DNA of 17,671 nt, from positions 1 to 17,671 of the forward strand of contig JBMSSR010000024.1 of the NCBI GenBank assembly GCA_049424465.1, given 5' to 3'. The DNA comes from UBA668 sp049424465. Its GTDB lineage: Bacteria; Actinomycetota; Acidimicrobiia; Acidimicrobiales; Ilumatobacteraceae. This document shows, in pieces, positions 1 through 6,868 of the stretch. The notes under the pieces were generated by a model. It saw only the letters and a program-made list of their open reading frames with translations. It had not been told where the DNA came from and did no database searches. Numbering within the stretch: position 1 is the stretch's first letter; the number at the start of each line of letters is the position of its first letter. A program made the position numbers and the translations under genes.

Positions 1-1190
1 CCGGCGTGACGCTGGGTGCCTACGACATCAAGGTCACCAACCCGGATGCTGGCAATCGCACGCTGGTGGGGGGCTTCACGGTGGTCGCGCCGGCAACGGT
101 CACGTCGGCGAGCCCGACGTCGGTCGGTGTCGGTGCCGTCACCAAGACGATCACCGTCAACGGCACCAACTTCCAGCCGACCTCGACCGTGGCCTTCTCG
201 GGTACGGGCATCACCGTCAACTCGGTGACGTTCGGCTCGGCGACGTCGTTGGCCGTCGTCGTCACGATCGCCACGGCAGCGACGCTCGGCCTGCGCAACG
301 TGACGGTCACGAGCGGTGGCCTCCCGGCGACGTTGACCGGCGCCATCACGCTCGTCTCGGCGCCGACGGTGACAGCCTTCGTGTCGGGTACGTCGACGGC
401 CGCTGGCCAGGGAGCGGTGTCGAGGACGTTCACGATCACCGGCACGGCGTTCGACCCCGCCGCCACCGTCGAGTTCAGCGGCACCGGCATCACCGTCAAC
501 TCGACGACATGGACGAGCTCGACGAGCATGTCGGTGACGATCAGCGTGGCGCTCACCGCGACGACGGGCGCCCGCGACGTTCGAGTGGTCAACCCCAACT
601 ACGGCACGGGTATCCGCACGGGCGGTCTCACCATCACGGCGGCACCGGGGATCACGTCGCTCACGCCGACGAGCCGCGGCGCCGGCGCCACGGGTCAGGT
701 CATCACGATCACGGGTACTGGTTTCCAGGCCGGTGCCACCACGGCCTTCTCGGGCACCCTCATCACAGTGCTGTCGTCGACGATCACGGCCACGTCAGTC
801 GCGGTGACGGTCAACATCTCGGGCAATGCAGCGACCGGCTTGCGCGACCTCACGATCACCAACCCGGACGGTGGCACCAGGACGCTCGCCAATGCCTTCA
901 CGGTCAACGCCGGTCCGAAGGTCACGTCGCTCAGCCCGGCGTCGCTCGCCCGCGGCGCCGCCGCCACCACCATCACGATCACCGGCACCGGCTTCGCTGC
1001 TGGCATGACGGTCGGCTTCGCCGGGACGGGCCTCACGCTGGGCACCGTCACGTTCGTCAACTCGACGACCGTCCGCCTCACGGTCGCCGTGTCGACCACG
1101 GCAGCGACGGGCCTGCGCGGCATCACCGTCGTCAACTCCACCGACGCCGGGCGGTTCTCGTCGACGACCATCGGCCTGACGATCACCTAG
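1..1190 (+). CDS. Secreted IPT/TIG-like repeat protein, 5' end missing
   Basis: The reading frame is open from the left edge (first whole codon at base 3) to TAG at 1188-1190, so only the C-terminal 395 or so residues are present. The visible part is four complete immunoglobulin-like repeats of about 90 residues plus the tail of a fifth. Repeats begin at about 90, 363, 645 and 915 and each starts with a variant of P-x-[VI]-T-S-x-[ST]-P-x-S. Each then shows a T-I-T-[VI]-x-G-T-x-F core, an A/V-x-F-S-G-T-G-I motif and a G-[LA]-R-x-[VL]-T-[VI] strand. Composition is rich in Thr, Ser, Gly, Ala and Val with almost no Lys and no Cys, typical of exported beta-sandwich stalks. There is no sorting signal, membrane segment or catalytic domain after the last repeat. 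The family call is by pattern; an adhesin or cell-surface role is inference, because the N-terminus and any signal peptide lie outside the window. Confidence 0.75.
   Translation, partial: GVTLGAYDIKVTNPDAGNRTLVGGFTVVAPATVTSASPTSVGVGAVTKTITVNGTNFQPTSTVAFSGTGITVNSVTFGSATSLAVVVTIATAATLGLRNVTVTSGGLPATLTGAITLVSAPTVTAFVSGTSTAAGQGAVSRTFTITGTAFDPAATVEFSGTGITVNSTTWTSSTSMSVTISVALTATTGARDVRVVNPNYGTGIRTGGLTITAAPGITSLTPTSRGAGATGQVITITGTGFQAGATTAFSGTLITVLSSTITATSVAVTVNISGNAATGLRDLTITNPDGGTRTLANAFTVNAGPKVTSLSPASLARGAAATTITITGTGFAAGMTVGFAGTGLTLGTVTFVNSTTVRLTVAVSTTAATGLRGITVVNSTDAGRFSSTTIGLTIT
90..1187 (+). repeat. Four tandem IPT/TIG-like protein repeats
   Basis: The repeat starts fall at about 90, 363, 645 and 915, so the units are 273, 282 and 270 bases apart and the last runs to the stop. 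The units are recognisably related in protein (shared SPTS, GTxF, FSGTGITV and GLR-type segments) and share some DNA words. They have diverged and are not identical tandem DNA repeats. Confidence 0.7.
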
Positions 1191-1251
1191 CGCGCGACGC
1201 GCGCGGGAGTCGTGTCCCGATCGCGCTGACGACGGGGTCGAGGGCCGGGCC

Positions 1252-1257
1252 TACACT
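1252..1257 (+). promoter_or_regulatory. Predicted -10 element for a leaderless DUF3467 transcript
   Basis: TACACT lies six bases before the ATG at 1264. A transcript starting about seven bases after the -10 would begin at the start codon. No Shine-Dalgarno sequence is visible. There is no convincing -35 at 16-18 bases spacing; CTGACG at 1226-1231 is 20 bases away. Confidence 0.4.
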
Positions 1258-1263
1258 CCGCTC

Positions 1264-1590
1264 ATGACGAACGAGCGGGTGGTGGGGTACGAGTGGCGGG
1301 TTCCCGACGACGAGCAGGGTGGCCACTTCGCCAACCTCGTCGGTGTGTGGCACACGGCGCACGAGTTCACGCTCGACTTCGCGGCCACCCAGCAGCCCGA
1401 GCCGCGTGACGGCGGGGTGGTGGTCCCTGCTCGGGTCACGTCGCGGGTCAAGCTGCCCGTCTCGGTGCTGTTCGACCTCATCCGTGCGCTCAACGAGAAC
1501 ATGACGAAGTACGAGCAGGTCTACGGCCCGATCGTCCGTCCGGGTGACAACCGTCCCACGTTCCCGCCCGACGACCTCGTCGGGGGCTGA
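1264..1590 (+). CDS. DUF3467 family protein
   Basis: A 108-residue cytoplasmic protein with no signal peptide or membrane segment. It carries the hallmarks of the DUF3467 family as I know it: an N-terminal F-A-N-L-V-G-V-W-H segment (residues 22-30) followed by E-F-T-L-D-F (34-39), a central basic strand region, and the C-terminal block F-D-L-I-R-A-L-N-E-N-M (about 70-80) followed by T-K-Y-E. Length is normal for the family. The molecular function is unknown, so none is assigned. The ATG was chosen because it gives the family's usual N-terminus and sits directly behind a TACACT -10 element. The preceding gene ends 73 bases upstream and the next gene (tRNA-Arg) is convergent, so this is probably a single-gene transcription unit. 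Confidence 0.8.
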   Translation: MTNERVVGYEWRVPDDEQGGHFANLVGVWHTAHEFTLDFAATQQPEPRDGGVVVPARVTSRVKLPVSVLFDLIRALNENMTKYEQVYGPIVRPGDNRPTFPPDDLVGG

Positions 1591-1606
1591 CCGCCGGACC
1601 TGGCGG
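1591..1606. terminator. Possible hairpin after the DUF3467 gene
   Basis: CCGCC (1591-1595) and GGCGG (1602-1606) can pair around a six-base loop, immediately after the TGA. There is no T-run on either side. Its place between the convergent DUF3467 and tRNA genes fits a weak bidirectional terminator. In DNA this GC-rich, short hairpins are common by chance. Confidence 0.25.
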
Positions 1607-1656
1607 AGGGGGACCGGGCGCCCTGCCGGCACGCCGGTTGAGCAGTGTCACACGAG

Positions 1657-1729
1657 CGCCCTCGGAGAGATTCGAACTCCCGACACACGGTTCCGGAAAC
1701 CGTTGCTCTATCCCCTGAGCTACGAGGGC
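1657..1729 (-). tRNA. tRNA-Arg, anticodon CCG
   Basis: The complement folds into a complete 73-base tRNA. It has a perfect 7-bp acceptor stem (GCCCTCG with CGAGGGC), a D-arm with GCTC/GAGC, an anticodon stem ACGGT/ACCGT with loop TTCCGGA giving anticodon CCG, a 5-base variable loop GTGTC, a T-arm with loop TTCGAAT, and discriminator base G. CCG reads the arginine codon CGG. The 3' CCA is not encoded (the next bases are CTC), so it must be added by tRNA nucleotidyltransferase. It lies upstream of, and divergent from, the arginyl-tRNA synthetase gene. A TATCGT -10-like hexamer on this strand (complement of 1791-1796) is a possible promoter, without a clear -35. Confidence 0.96.
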
Positions 1730-1832
1730 GGGGTGTCGGCCGACTGCTCGACGTGCGGTGCACGGCTCGTTCGTCGGGAACGACGGGCACACGATACCGA
1801 GAATCGGTCCCCGACGACCGGCCGCTGACCAT

Positions 1833-1838
1833 TACGAT
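1833..1838 (+). promoter_or_regulatory. Predicted -10 element for argS
   Basis: TACGAT ends nine bases before the argS ATG at 1848, which would give a leader of zero to three bases. CCGACG at 1811-1816 is a weak -35 match at 16-base spacing. No Shine-Dalgarno sequence precedes the ATG, which fits near-leaderless transcription. Confidence 0.35.
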
Positions 1839-1847
1839 CGAACGTTC

Positions 1848-3599
1848 ATGGCCGACCCGTTGCACACCATCGCCGAGACCGTTCGAGAGGTGCTCGCGGA
1901 CGTCACCGGTCGGCCGGTGGCAGAGATCGACCCCGTGGTGCGCCCGAGCGACCGTGCCGACGCCCAGGTCAACGGTGCGCTGGCACGGGCCAAGGGCGGC
2001 GGCCGCCCGCCGCGCGAGATCGCCGAGGCGTTGGCCGCCGATCAGCGGCTCACGACGGTGTGCTCGGCGGTCGAGGTCGCCGGCCCCGGCTTCGTCAACC
2101 TCACCTTCCGGCCCGAGTTCCTCGCCGCGCAACTCGCGGTGGCGGCGGCCGACGAGCACCTCGGTGTCCGGCGGGCCGAGCTGGCGCACACGGCCGTCGT
2201 CGACTACTCGGCGCCCAACGTCGCCAAGGAGATGCACGTCGGTCACCTGCGCACGACCGTCATCGGTGATGCCATCGTCCGCCAGCTGCGGTTCGTCGGG
2301 CACCGCGTCATCAGCGAGAACCACATCGGCGACTGGGGCACACCGTTCGGCATGCTCATCGAGCACCTCGTCGACGTGGCCGGCATCGAGGGCGCCGCCG
2401 ATCTCGAGGTGTCCGACCTCGGGGCGTTCTACAAGGCGGCCCGCGAGAAGTTCGAGGCCGACGACGAGTTCAAGGAGCGGTCGCGCGAACGCGTGGTGCT
2501 GCTGCAGAGCCGCGAGCACCCCGAGACCACCCGGCTGTGGCACATCCTGGTCGCACAGAGCACGCGGCACTTCAACGACGTGTACCGCAAGCTCGGCGTG
2601 CTGCTCACCGACGACGACCTGGCGGGCGAGTCGATGTACCAGCCGCTCATGCCCGACGTGCTCGAGCGGCTCGACGCGGCGGGGCTGCTCGCCGAGAGCG
2701 ACGGCGCCAAGGTGGTGTGGGTGCCCGGCTTCGTCAACCGCGACGGAGAGCCGCTTCCGCTGATCGTGCAGGCCCGTACCGGTGGCTTCAACTATGCGAC
2801 CAGCGATCTGGCGTGCGTCATCGACCGCACCGAGCGACTCGGCGCGACGCTGCTCGTGTACGTCGTGGGCTCGCCGCAGTCGCAGCACCTCAGCATGGTG
2901 TTCACCGTCGCCGAGATGGCGGGGTGGCTGCGCCCGCCGGCCCGCGCCGTGCACGTCAACTTCGGCAGTGTGCTCGGCACCGACCGCAAGATGTTGAAGA
3001 GCCGGAGTGGCGACCCGGTCCGGTTCATCGAGCTCATCGACGAGGCCATCGAGCGTGGCGTGGCCGCAGTTGCCGACCGCAGCACGGGCGTCGACGGAGA
3101 CGAACTGCAGGCGCTCGGTCGGTCGATCGGCATCGGCGCGCTCAAGTACGCCGAGCTGTCCAGCGACCGCATCAAGGACTACGTCTTCGACTGGGACCGC
3201 ATGCTGGCGTTCGACGGCAACACGGCGCCGTACCTGCAGTACGCACACGCCCGCGTGTGCAGCATCTTCCGCAAGGCGTCAGCCGAGCTACACATCGAGC
3301 GTGCCGACGTACGCGGTGTGGTGCCGCGGCTCGGCGAGCCGCAGGAACGGGCGCTGGCGCTGCAGCTGCTGCAGTTCGACTCGGCCGTGCACGACACGAT
3401 CGAGAAGTTCAGCCCGCATCGGCTGTGCACCTACCTGTTCGACCTGGCGCACCTGTTCACGTCGTTCTACGAGGCGTGCCCGGTGCTCAAGGCTGACGAG
3501 TCCACCCAGCTGCAGCGGCTGGCACTCTGCGACCTCACGGCGCGTGTGCTCGAGTGCGGCCTGTACCTGCTGGGCATCGACGCCCCGGAGCGGATGTGA
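1848..3599 (+). CDS. argS: Arginyl-tRNA synthetase
   Basis: Cytoplasmic class I aminoacyl-tRNA synthetase that charges tRNA-Arg with arginine using ATP. The 583 residues match the usual bacterial length. The N-terminal ArgRS-specific tRNA-binding domain covers about residues 5-95. The Rossmann catalytic core has S-A-P-N-V-A-K-E-M followed by the HIGH motif as HVGH (130-133). The KMSKS-like loop is KMLKSRSG, starting at residue 381. The C-terminal helical DALR anticodon-binding domain ends in the characteristic L-L-G-I-D-A-P-E-R-M. The ATG at 1848 was preferred over an in-frame upstream start at 1758, because the extra 30 residues are unlike the family and would overlap the promoter region. 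The stop overlaps the lysA start (GTGA), so the two are probably translationally coupled. A cognate tRNA-Arg gene is divergent, 118 bases away. Confidence 0.97.
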   Translation: MADPLHTIAETVREVLADVTGRPVAEIDPVVRPSDRADAQVNGALARAKGGGRPPREIAEALAADQRLTTVCSAVEVAGPGFVNLTFRPEFLAAQLAVAAADEHLGVRRAELAHTAVVDYSAPNVAKEMHVGHLRTTVIGDAIVRQLRFVGHRVISENHIGDWGTPFGMLIEHLVDVAGIEGAADLEVSDLGAFYKAAREKFEADDEFKERSRERVVLLQSREHPETTRLWHILVAQSTRHFNDVYRKLGVLLTDDDLAGESMYQPLMPDVLERLDAAGLLAESDGAKVVWVPGFVNRDGEPLPLIVQARTGGFNYATSDLACVIDRTERLGATLLVYVVGSPQSQHLSMVFTVAEMAGWLRPPARAVHVNFGSVLGTDRKMLKSRSGDPVRFIELIDEAIERGVAAVADRSTGVDGDELQALGRSIGIGALKYAELSSDRIKDYVFDWDRMLAFDGNTAPYLQYAHARVCSIFRKASAELHIERADVRGVVPRLGEPQERALALQLLQFDSAVHDTIEKFSPHRLCTYLFDLAHLFTSFYEACPVLKADESTQLQRLALCDLTARVLECGLYLLGIDAPERM

Positions 3600-4885
3600 G
3601 CCCAGTACCGCGGTCGTTGCTGCCGGCGACGGCCGAGGTCGCCACCGACGGCATGCTCGTGATCGGCGGCTGCCGCATCGACGAGCTTGCGTCGGCACAC
3701 GGCACGCCGTTGTTCGTCTACGACGAGGCGCACCTACGGGCCCGCTGCGACGAGGCCGTCGCTGCCTTCGGCCGAGGACGGGTGTTCTACGCCGGCAAGG
3801 CATTCCTGTGCAGCGCGATGGCGCGACTCGCGTACGAGGCAGGCATGGGCATCGACGTGGCCAGTGGGGGAGAGCTGCACGTGGCGCTGCGCGCCGGCAT
3901 TCCTGCCGAGGCCCTCGCGCTGCACGGCAACAACAAGAGCCTCGACGAACTGCGCGCCGCCCTCGCCGCCGGGGTCGGCCACGTCGTGGTCGACAGCTTC
4001 GACGAGATCGACCGGCTCGAGTCGCTGCTCCCCGAGATGCGCGCCGAGGGATGGGCCATCCCGCGCGTGCTGCCGCGGATCACGCCGGGCCTGCACGTCC
4101 ACACGCACGAGTTCGTCGCCACCGGCCAGGACGACAGCAAGTTCGGCTTCAACCTCGGGAACGGCGACGCAGCCCGCGCCGTCGACCGCCTTCGCAGGTC
4201 GCCGGCCGTCGACCTCGTCGGCGTGCACTGCCACATCGGCAGCAACGTGTTCGCTGCGTCGAACTTCGCCAAGGCGGTCGCCGTCATGGCCGAGTTCGCT
4301 GCGCCGCTCGACCTTCCCGAGCTGGTGGTGGGTGGAGGCCTCGGCGTGCCGTACGTGGCGGGTGAGGAGGCGCCGACGATCACGCAGTGGGCCAGCGTGC
4401 TGCTCGACGCGTGCAGTGCGCTCGGCGTGCGCAGCGCACTGTCGGTCGAGCCCGGGCGCAGCATCGTCGCCGCGGCTGCGGTCACGGTGTACACGGTCGG
4501 CACGGTCAAGGACATCCCCGGCATCCGCCGCTACGTCAGCGTCGACGGCGGGATGAGCGACAACCCCCGTCCGGTGCTGTACGGCAGCGGGTACGAGGCG
4601 TTCCTGGCCCGGGACACGCTCGCCGAGCGCCCCGAGCGGGCCCGTGTCGTGGGCAAGCACTGCGAGAGCGGCGACGTGCTGGTGTTCGACGCGGCGCTGC
4701 CGCCGGGCGTGGCGGTGGGCGACCTGCTCGTCACGCCCGTCACGGGCGCCTACGGCTACAGCATGGCCAGCAACTACAACCGACTGCCCCGGCCGGCGGT
4801 GGTGTTCGCCGCCGAGGGACGGGCGCGAGTCGTCGTACGCCGCGAGACCCTCGACGACCTCGTGGCCTGCGACGTCGTCGACTGA
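3596..4885 (+). CDS. lysA: Diaminopimelate decarboxylase
   Basis: PLP-dependent decarboxylase of meso-diaminopimelate, the last step of lysine synthesis. It is a 429-residue fold-type III enzyme (TIM barrel plus C-terminal beta domain), of normal length. Visible motifs are the PLP lysine in Y-A-G-K-A (K68), HCHIGS (211-216), the glycine-rich GGGLGV phosphate loop, EPGR (285-288), the catalytic cysteine in CESGDVL (C356) and the GAYGYSM substrate motif (around 384-390). The start is the GTG at 3596, which overlaps the argS stop by four bases; upstream codons would lie inside argS. The argS-lysA pairing is conserved in Actinobacteria and begins the lysA-hom-thrC run. A weak CGCC/GGCG hairpin follows the stop at 4889-4899, without a T-run. 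Confidence 0.97.
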   Translation: MSPVPRSLLPATAEVATDGMLVIGGCRIDELASAHGTPLFVYDEAHLRARCDEAVAAFGRGRVFYAGKAFLCSAMARLAYEAGMGIDVASGGELHVALRAGIPAEALALHGNNKSLDELRAALAAGVGHVVVDSFDEIDRLESLLPEMRAEGWAIPRVLPRITPGLHVHTHEFVATGQDDSKFGFNLGNGDAARAVDRLRRSPAVDLVGVHCHIGSNVFAASNFAKAVAVMAEFAAPLDLPELVVGGGLGVPYVAGEEAPTITQWASVLLDACSALGVRSALSVEPGRSIVAAAAVTVYTVGTVKDIPGIRRYVSVDGGMSDNPRPVLYGSGYEAFLARDTLAERPERARVVGKHCESGDVLVFDAALPPGVAVGDLLVTPVTGAYGYSMASNYNRLPRPAVVFAAEGRARVVVRRETLDDLVACDVVD

Positions 4886-5039
4886 CCGCGCCACTGGCGG
4901 GGCTCGTTGGCCCGCGTCGCACCGAAGTTCGACGCAGGGTGACTGCGGTGCCACGGAACGGGCGATTCGACAGTGGATCGCCTGTCAGCCTGACGAAAAC
5001 TTTCTCTGACGGCCGCTGTACGTGGCCGAAGTGCCGGAG

Positions 5040-5045
5040 TACAGT
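5040..5045 (+). promoter_or_regulatory. Predicted -10 element for the LPXTG protein gene
   Basis: TACAGT ends seven bases before the GTG at 5053, placing the expected transcription start on the start codon. There is no good -35 at 17 bases spacing and no Shine-Dalgarno sequence. The remaining bases from 4886 to 5039 hold no recognisable gene. Confidence 0.35.
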
Positions 5046-5052
5046 ACGAAGC

Positions 5053-5496
5053 GTGAGTGAGATCGCCGTGACCTCGACCTGTGCCGCCGACGGTGGGTCG
5101 GTCGACGTCGTCACCGCCTCGGGCACTGCGACCTACGCCGGCCTCGCCGACGGGTCGTATCAGTTCACCGCCGAGGACGCCGATGTCGCGTACGTGATCG
5201 ACGTGCAGGTTGCGTGCGACTCGGCCGACCCGGCCGTCAGCGCAGTGGTCACCGGTGTGGCGGCCCCGCCGATGGCGACCGACACGGTCGTGGCCGACAT
5301 CGTCACCGCCGACACCGTCACCACCGACACCGTCACGACCGACACGGTCATCGAGATGCCCATGCTGTTCAGCGGGTCGCCGATGCCCAGCTCGCTGCCG
5401 TCCACCGGCGCCACCGGCGCCGGCCTCGCCGGCCTCGCGCTGGTGCTGGTGGTGCTGGGCGCCGCGATGGTGCGCCTCGTCCGCCGCACGGCCTGA
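5053..5496 (+). CDS. Small LPXTG-anchored protein, no visible signal peptide
   Basis: A 147-residue protein with a clear C-terminal cell-wall sorting signal: LPSTG (115-119), then a hydrophobic helix of about 20 residues and the basic tail RLVRRTA. Such signals are cleaved by sortase between T and G and linked to peptidoglycan. Residues 10-55 look like a small beta domain (T-C-A-A-D-G-G-S-V-D-V, later G-L-A-D-G-S-Y-Q-F-T), and there are two cysteines (residues 10 and 55). Residues 77-101 are five pentapeptides of the form D-[TI]-V-x-x, probably a spacer through the wall. The oddity is the N-terminus: neither this GTG nor the in-frame sequence upstream encodes a hydrophobic signal peptide. The GTG was chosen because it follows a TACAGT -10 and precedes the domain-like part. 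No sortase is in the window. It separates lysA from hom, which are normally adjacent. Confidence 0.7.
   Translation: MSEIAVTSTCAADGGSVDVVTASGTATYAGLADGSYQFTAEDADVAYVIDVQVACDSADPAVSAVVTGVAAPPMATDTVVADIVTADTVTTDTVTTDTVIEMPMLFSGSPMPSSLPSTGATGAGLAGLALVLVVLGAAMVRLVRRTA
5281..5355 (+). repeat. Five imperfect 15-bp repeats coding D-[TI]-V-x-x
   Basis: Consecutive 15-base units begin at 5281, 5296, 5311, 5326 and 5341, each a variant of GACACCGTCACCACC. They encode DTVVA, DIVTA, DTVTT, DTVTT and DTVIE in the spacer before the LPSTG signal. Copy-number change would stay in frame. Confidence 0.85.
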
Positions 5497-5519
5497 GCCC
5501 CGCACCGCGCCGTCGGGGC
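5497..5519 (+). terminator. Possible hairpin terminator after the LPXTG gene
   Basis: GCCCCG (5497-5502) and CGGGGC (5514-5519) form a 6-bp GC stem with an 11-base loop directly after the TGA. The tail GGTATTC has no real T-run. It lies before the predicted hom promoter, where a boundary between transcription units is expected. Confidence 0.4.
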
Positions 5520-5551
5520 GGTATTCCGCTGGTGATCGGGCGCAGAACTCG

Positions 5552-5557
5552 TAGCCT
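5552..5557 (+). promoter_or_regulatory. Predicted -10 element for hom
   Basis: TAGCCT ends six bases before the hom GTG at 5564, so the transcript is predicted to start at the initiation codon. CTGGTG at 5529-5534, with 17-base spacing, is only a poor -35 match. Confidence 0.4.
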
Positions 5558-5563
5558 CGTGGC

Positions 5564-6865
5564 GTGAGCAGCGACCGCACCCCGCGCACCATCCGTCTCG
5601 GCGTCCTCGGCTGCGGCAACGTCGGTGCCGCGTTCATCGATCTTGTCGGTCGCCAGGCGGCGACCATCGAGGCACGCACCGGCCTGCGGCTCGTCGTCGC
5701 CAAGGTGGCGGTCCGCAACCTCAGCGCTCACCGGGAGGTGGCGCTCCCCGACGGGGTTCTCGTCCGCGACGCGCACGCCGTCGTCGCCGACCCCGACATC
5801 GACGTGGTCGTCGAGGTGATCGGTGGCATCGAACCCGCGCGCGAACTCATCACGACCGCACTTCGGGCAGGCAAGCCGGTCGTCACCGCCAACAAGGAAC
5901 TGCTCGCCAACGTCGGCACCGAGCTGTTCGCCGCCGCCGACGAGTCGGGCGTCGACCTGCTGTTCGAGGCTGCGGTGGCGGGTGGTATCCCGGTCATCAG
6001 GGCCTTGCGCGAGAGCCTCCGTGGCGAGCCGTTGCGCCGGGTGATGGGCATCATCAACGGCACCACCAACTTCATCCTCACCAAGATGACCGAGGAGGGC
6101 ACCGACTACGCCGCGGCCCTGTCCGAGGCACAGCGTCTCGGGTTCGCCGAGCGCGACCCGACGGCTGACGTCGAGGGCTTCGACGCCGGCGCCAAGGCGG
6201 CGATCATCGCCACCATCGCCTTCGGCTCGCGGGTCGTCGCCGGTGACGTGTACCACGAGGGCATCAGCCGCATCGGTGCGCACGACATCGCAATGGCCGA
6301 CCGCCTCGGGTACGTCGTCAAGCTGTTGGGCATCGCCGAGGCCGACTCGGCCACCGGCGACATCGCCGTGCGCGTGCACCCCACGATGGTGCCCAAGCAC
6401 CACCCGCTCGCCAGCGTGCGCGAGAGCTTCAACGCTGTCTTCGTCGAGGGCGAGGCCGTCGGCTCGCTGATGTTCTACGGCCGTGGTGCCGGCGGGTCCC
6501 CGACCGCGAGCGCAGTGCTCGGCGACGTCATCGACGCAGCGTCGAACCTGGCAAAGGGCACGTTCGGGTCGCTCGGTACGTTCGGACGGGCGACGATCCG
6601 TCCGATCGACGAGACCTCGGCCCAGTACCTGCTCAGCCTCGAGGTCGCTGACCGGCCCGGCGTCCTCCACGCCGTGACCGGTGTGTTCGCCCGGCACGGC
6701 GTCAGCATCCGCGCCGCCGAGCAGGAGGGCATCGGCCCCGATGCTCGGCTCGTGTTCATCACCCACGTCGCCCGTGAGGCCGACGTGCAGGCCACCGTCA
6801 ACGAGCTCCGCGAACTCGACGTCGTCCGCAACATCGGCGGTCTGCTGCGCGTGATCGGGAGCTGA
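5564..6865 (+). CDS. hom: Homoserine dehydrogenase
   Basis: NAD(P)H-dependent reduction of aspartate semialdehyde to homoserine, the branch point to threonine and methionine. The 433 residues match the monofunctional enzyme with a C-terminal ACT domain. Seen in order: the nucleotide-binding GCGNVG (16-21), VTANKELLA (108-115), the substrate segment I-N-G-T-T-N-F-I-L (164-172), and D-P-T-A-D-V-E-G-F-D-A-G-A-K (198-211), containing the conserved aspartates and the probable catalytic K211. The ACT domain spans about 354-430 (V-A-D-R-P-G-V-L) and in this family mediates allosteric inhibition by threonine. The GTG start gives the expected short leader before the Rossmann fold and follows a TAGCCT -10. 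The thrC start is three bases downstream of the stop, so the two are co-transcribed. No aspartokinase domain is fused. Confidence 0.97.
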   Translation: MSSDRTPRTIRLGVLGCGNVGAAFIDLVGRQAATIEARTGLRLVVAKVAVRNLSAHREVALPDGVLVRDAHAVVADPDIDVVVEVIGGIEPARELITTALRAGKPVVTANKELLANVGTELFAAADESGVDLLFEAAVAGGIPVIRALRESLRGEPLRRVMGIINGTTNFILTKMTEEGTDYAAALSEAQRLGFAERDPTADVEGFDAGAKAAIIATIAFGSRVVAGDVYHEGISRIGAHDIAMADRLGYVVKLLGIAEADSATGDIAVRVHPTMVPKHHPLASVRESFNAVFVEGEAVGSLMFYGRGAGGSPTASAVLGDVIDAASNLAKGTFGSLGTFGRATIRPIDETSAQYLLSLEVADRPGVLHAVTGVFARHGVSIRAAEQEGIGPDARLVFITHVAREADVQATVNELRELDVVRNIGGLLRVIGS

Positions 6866-6868
6866 GGC

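Noticed and set aside
1191..1205. CGCGCG-ACG-CGCGCG hairpin after the IPT gene as a terminator
   Set aside because: It is a perfect 6-bp stem, but it is simple alternating CG sequence, has no T-run and a tight 3-base loop. It is too likely by chance to list as a feature.
1758..1847. Thirty-codon N-terminal extension of argS from the upstream ATG
   Set aside because: The extra residues do not resemble ArgRS, and the TACGAT -10 lies inside them just before the better ATG at 1848.
1521..3248. A 575-codon open frame on the minus strand opposite argS
   Set aside because: It is a shadow of argS in GC-rich DNA. The protein is a mix of Arg, Val, Asp and His without any domain, and it overlaps the tRNA gene. 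argS has all its motifs on the + strand.
4387..5052. Long upstream extension of the LPXTG protein overlapping lysA
   Set aside because: The extension is an out-of-frame reading of lysA, rich in Arg and His, and contains no signal peptide.
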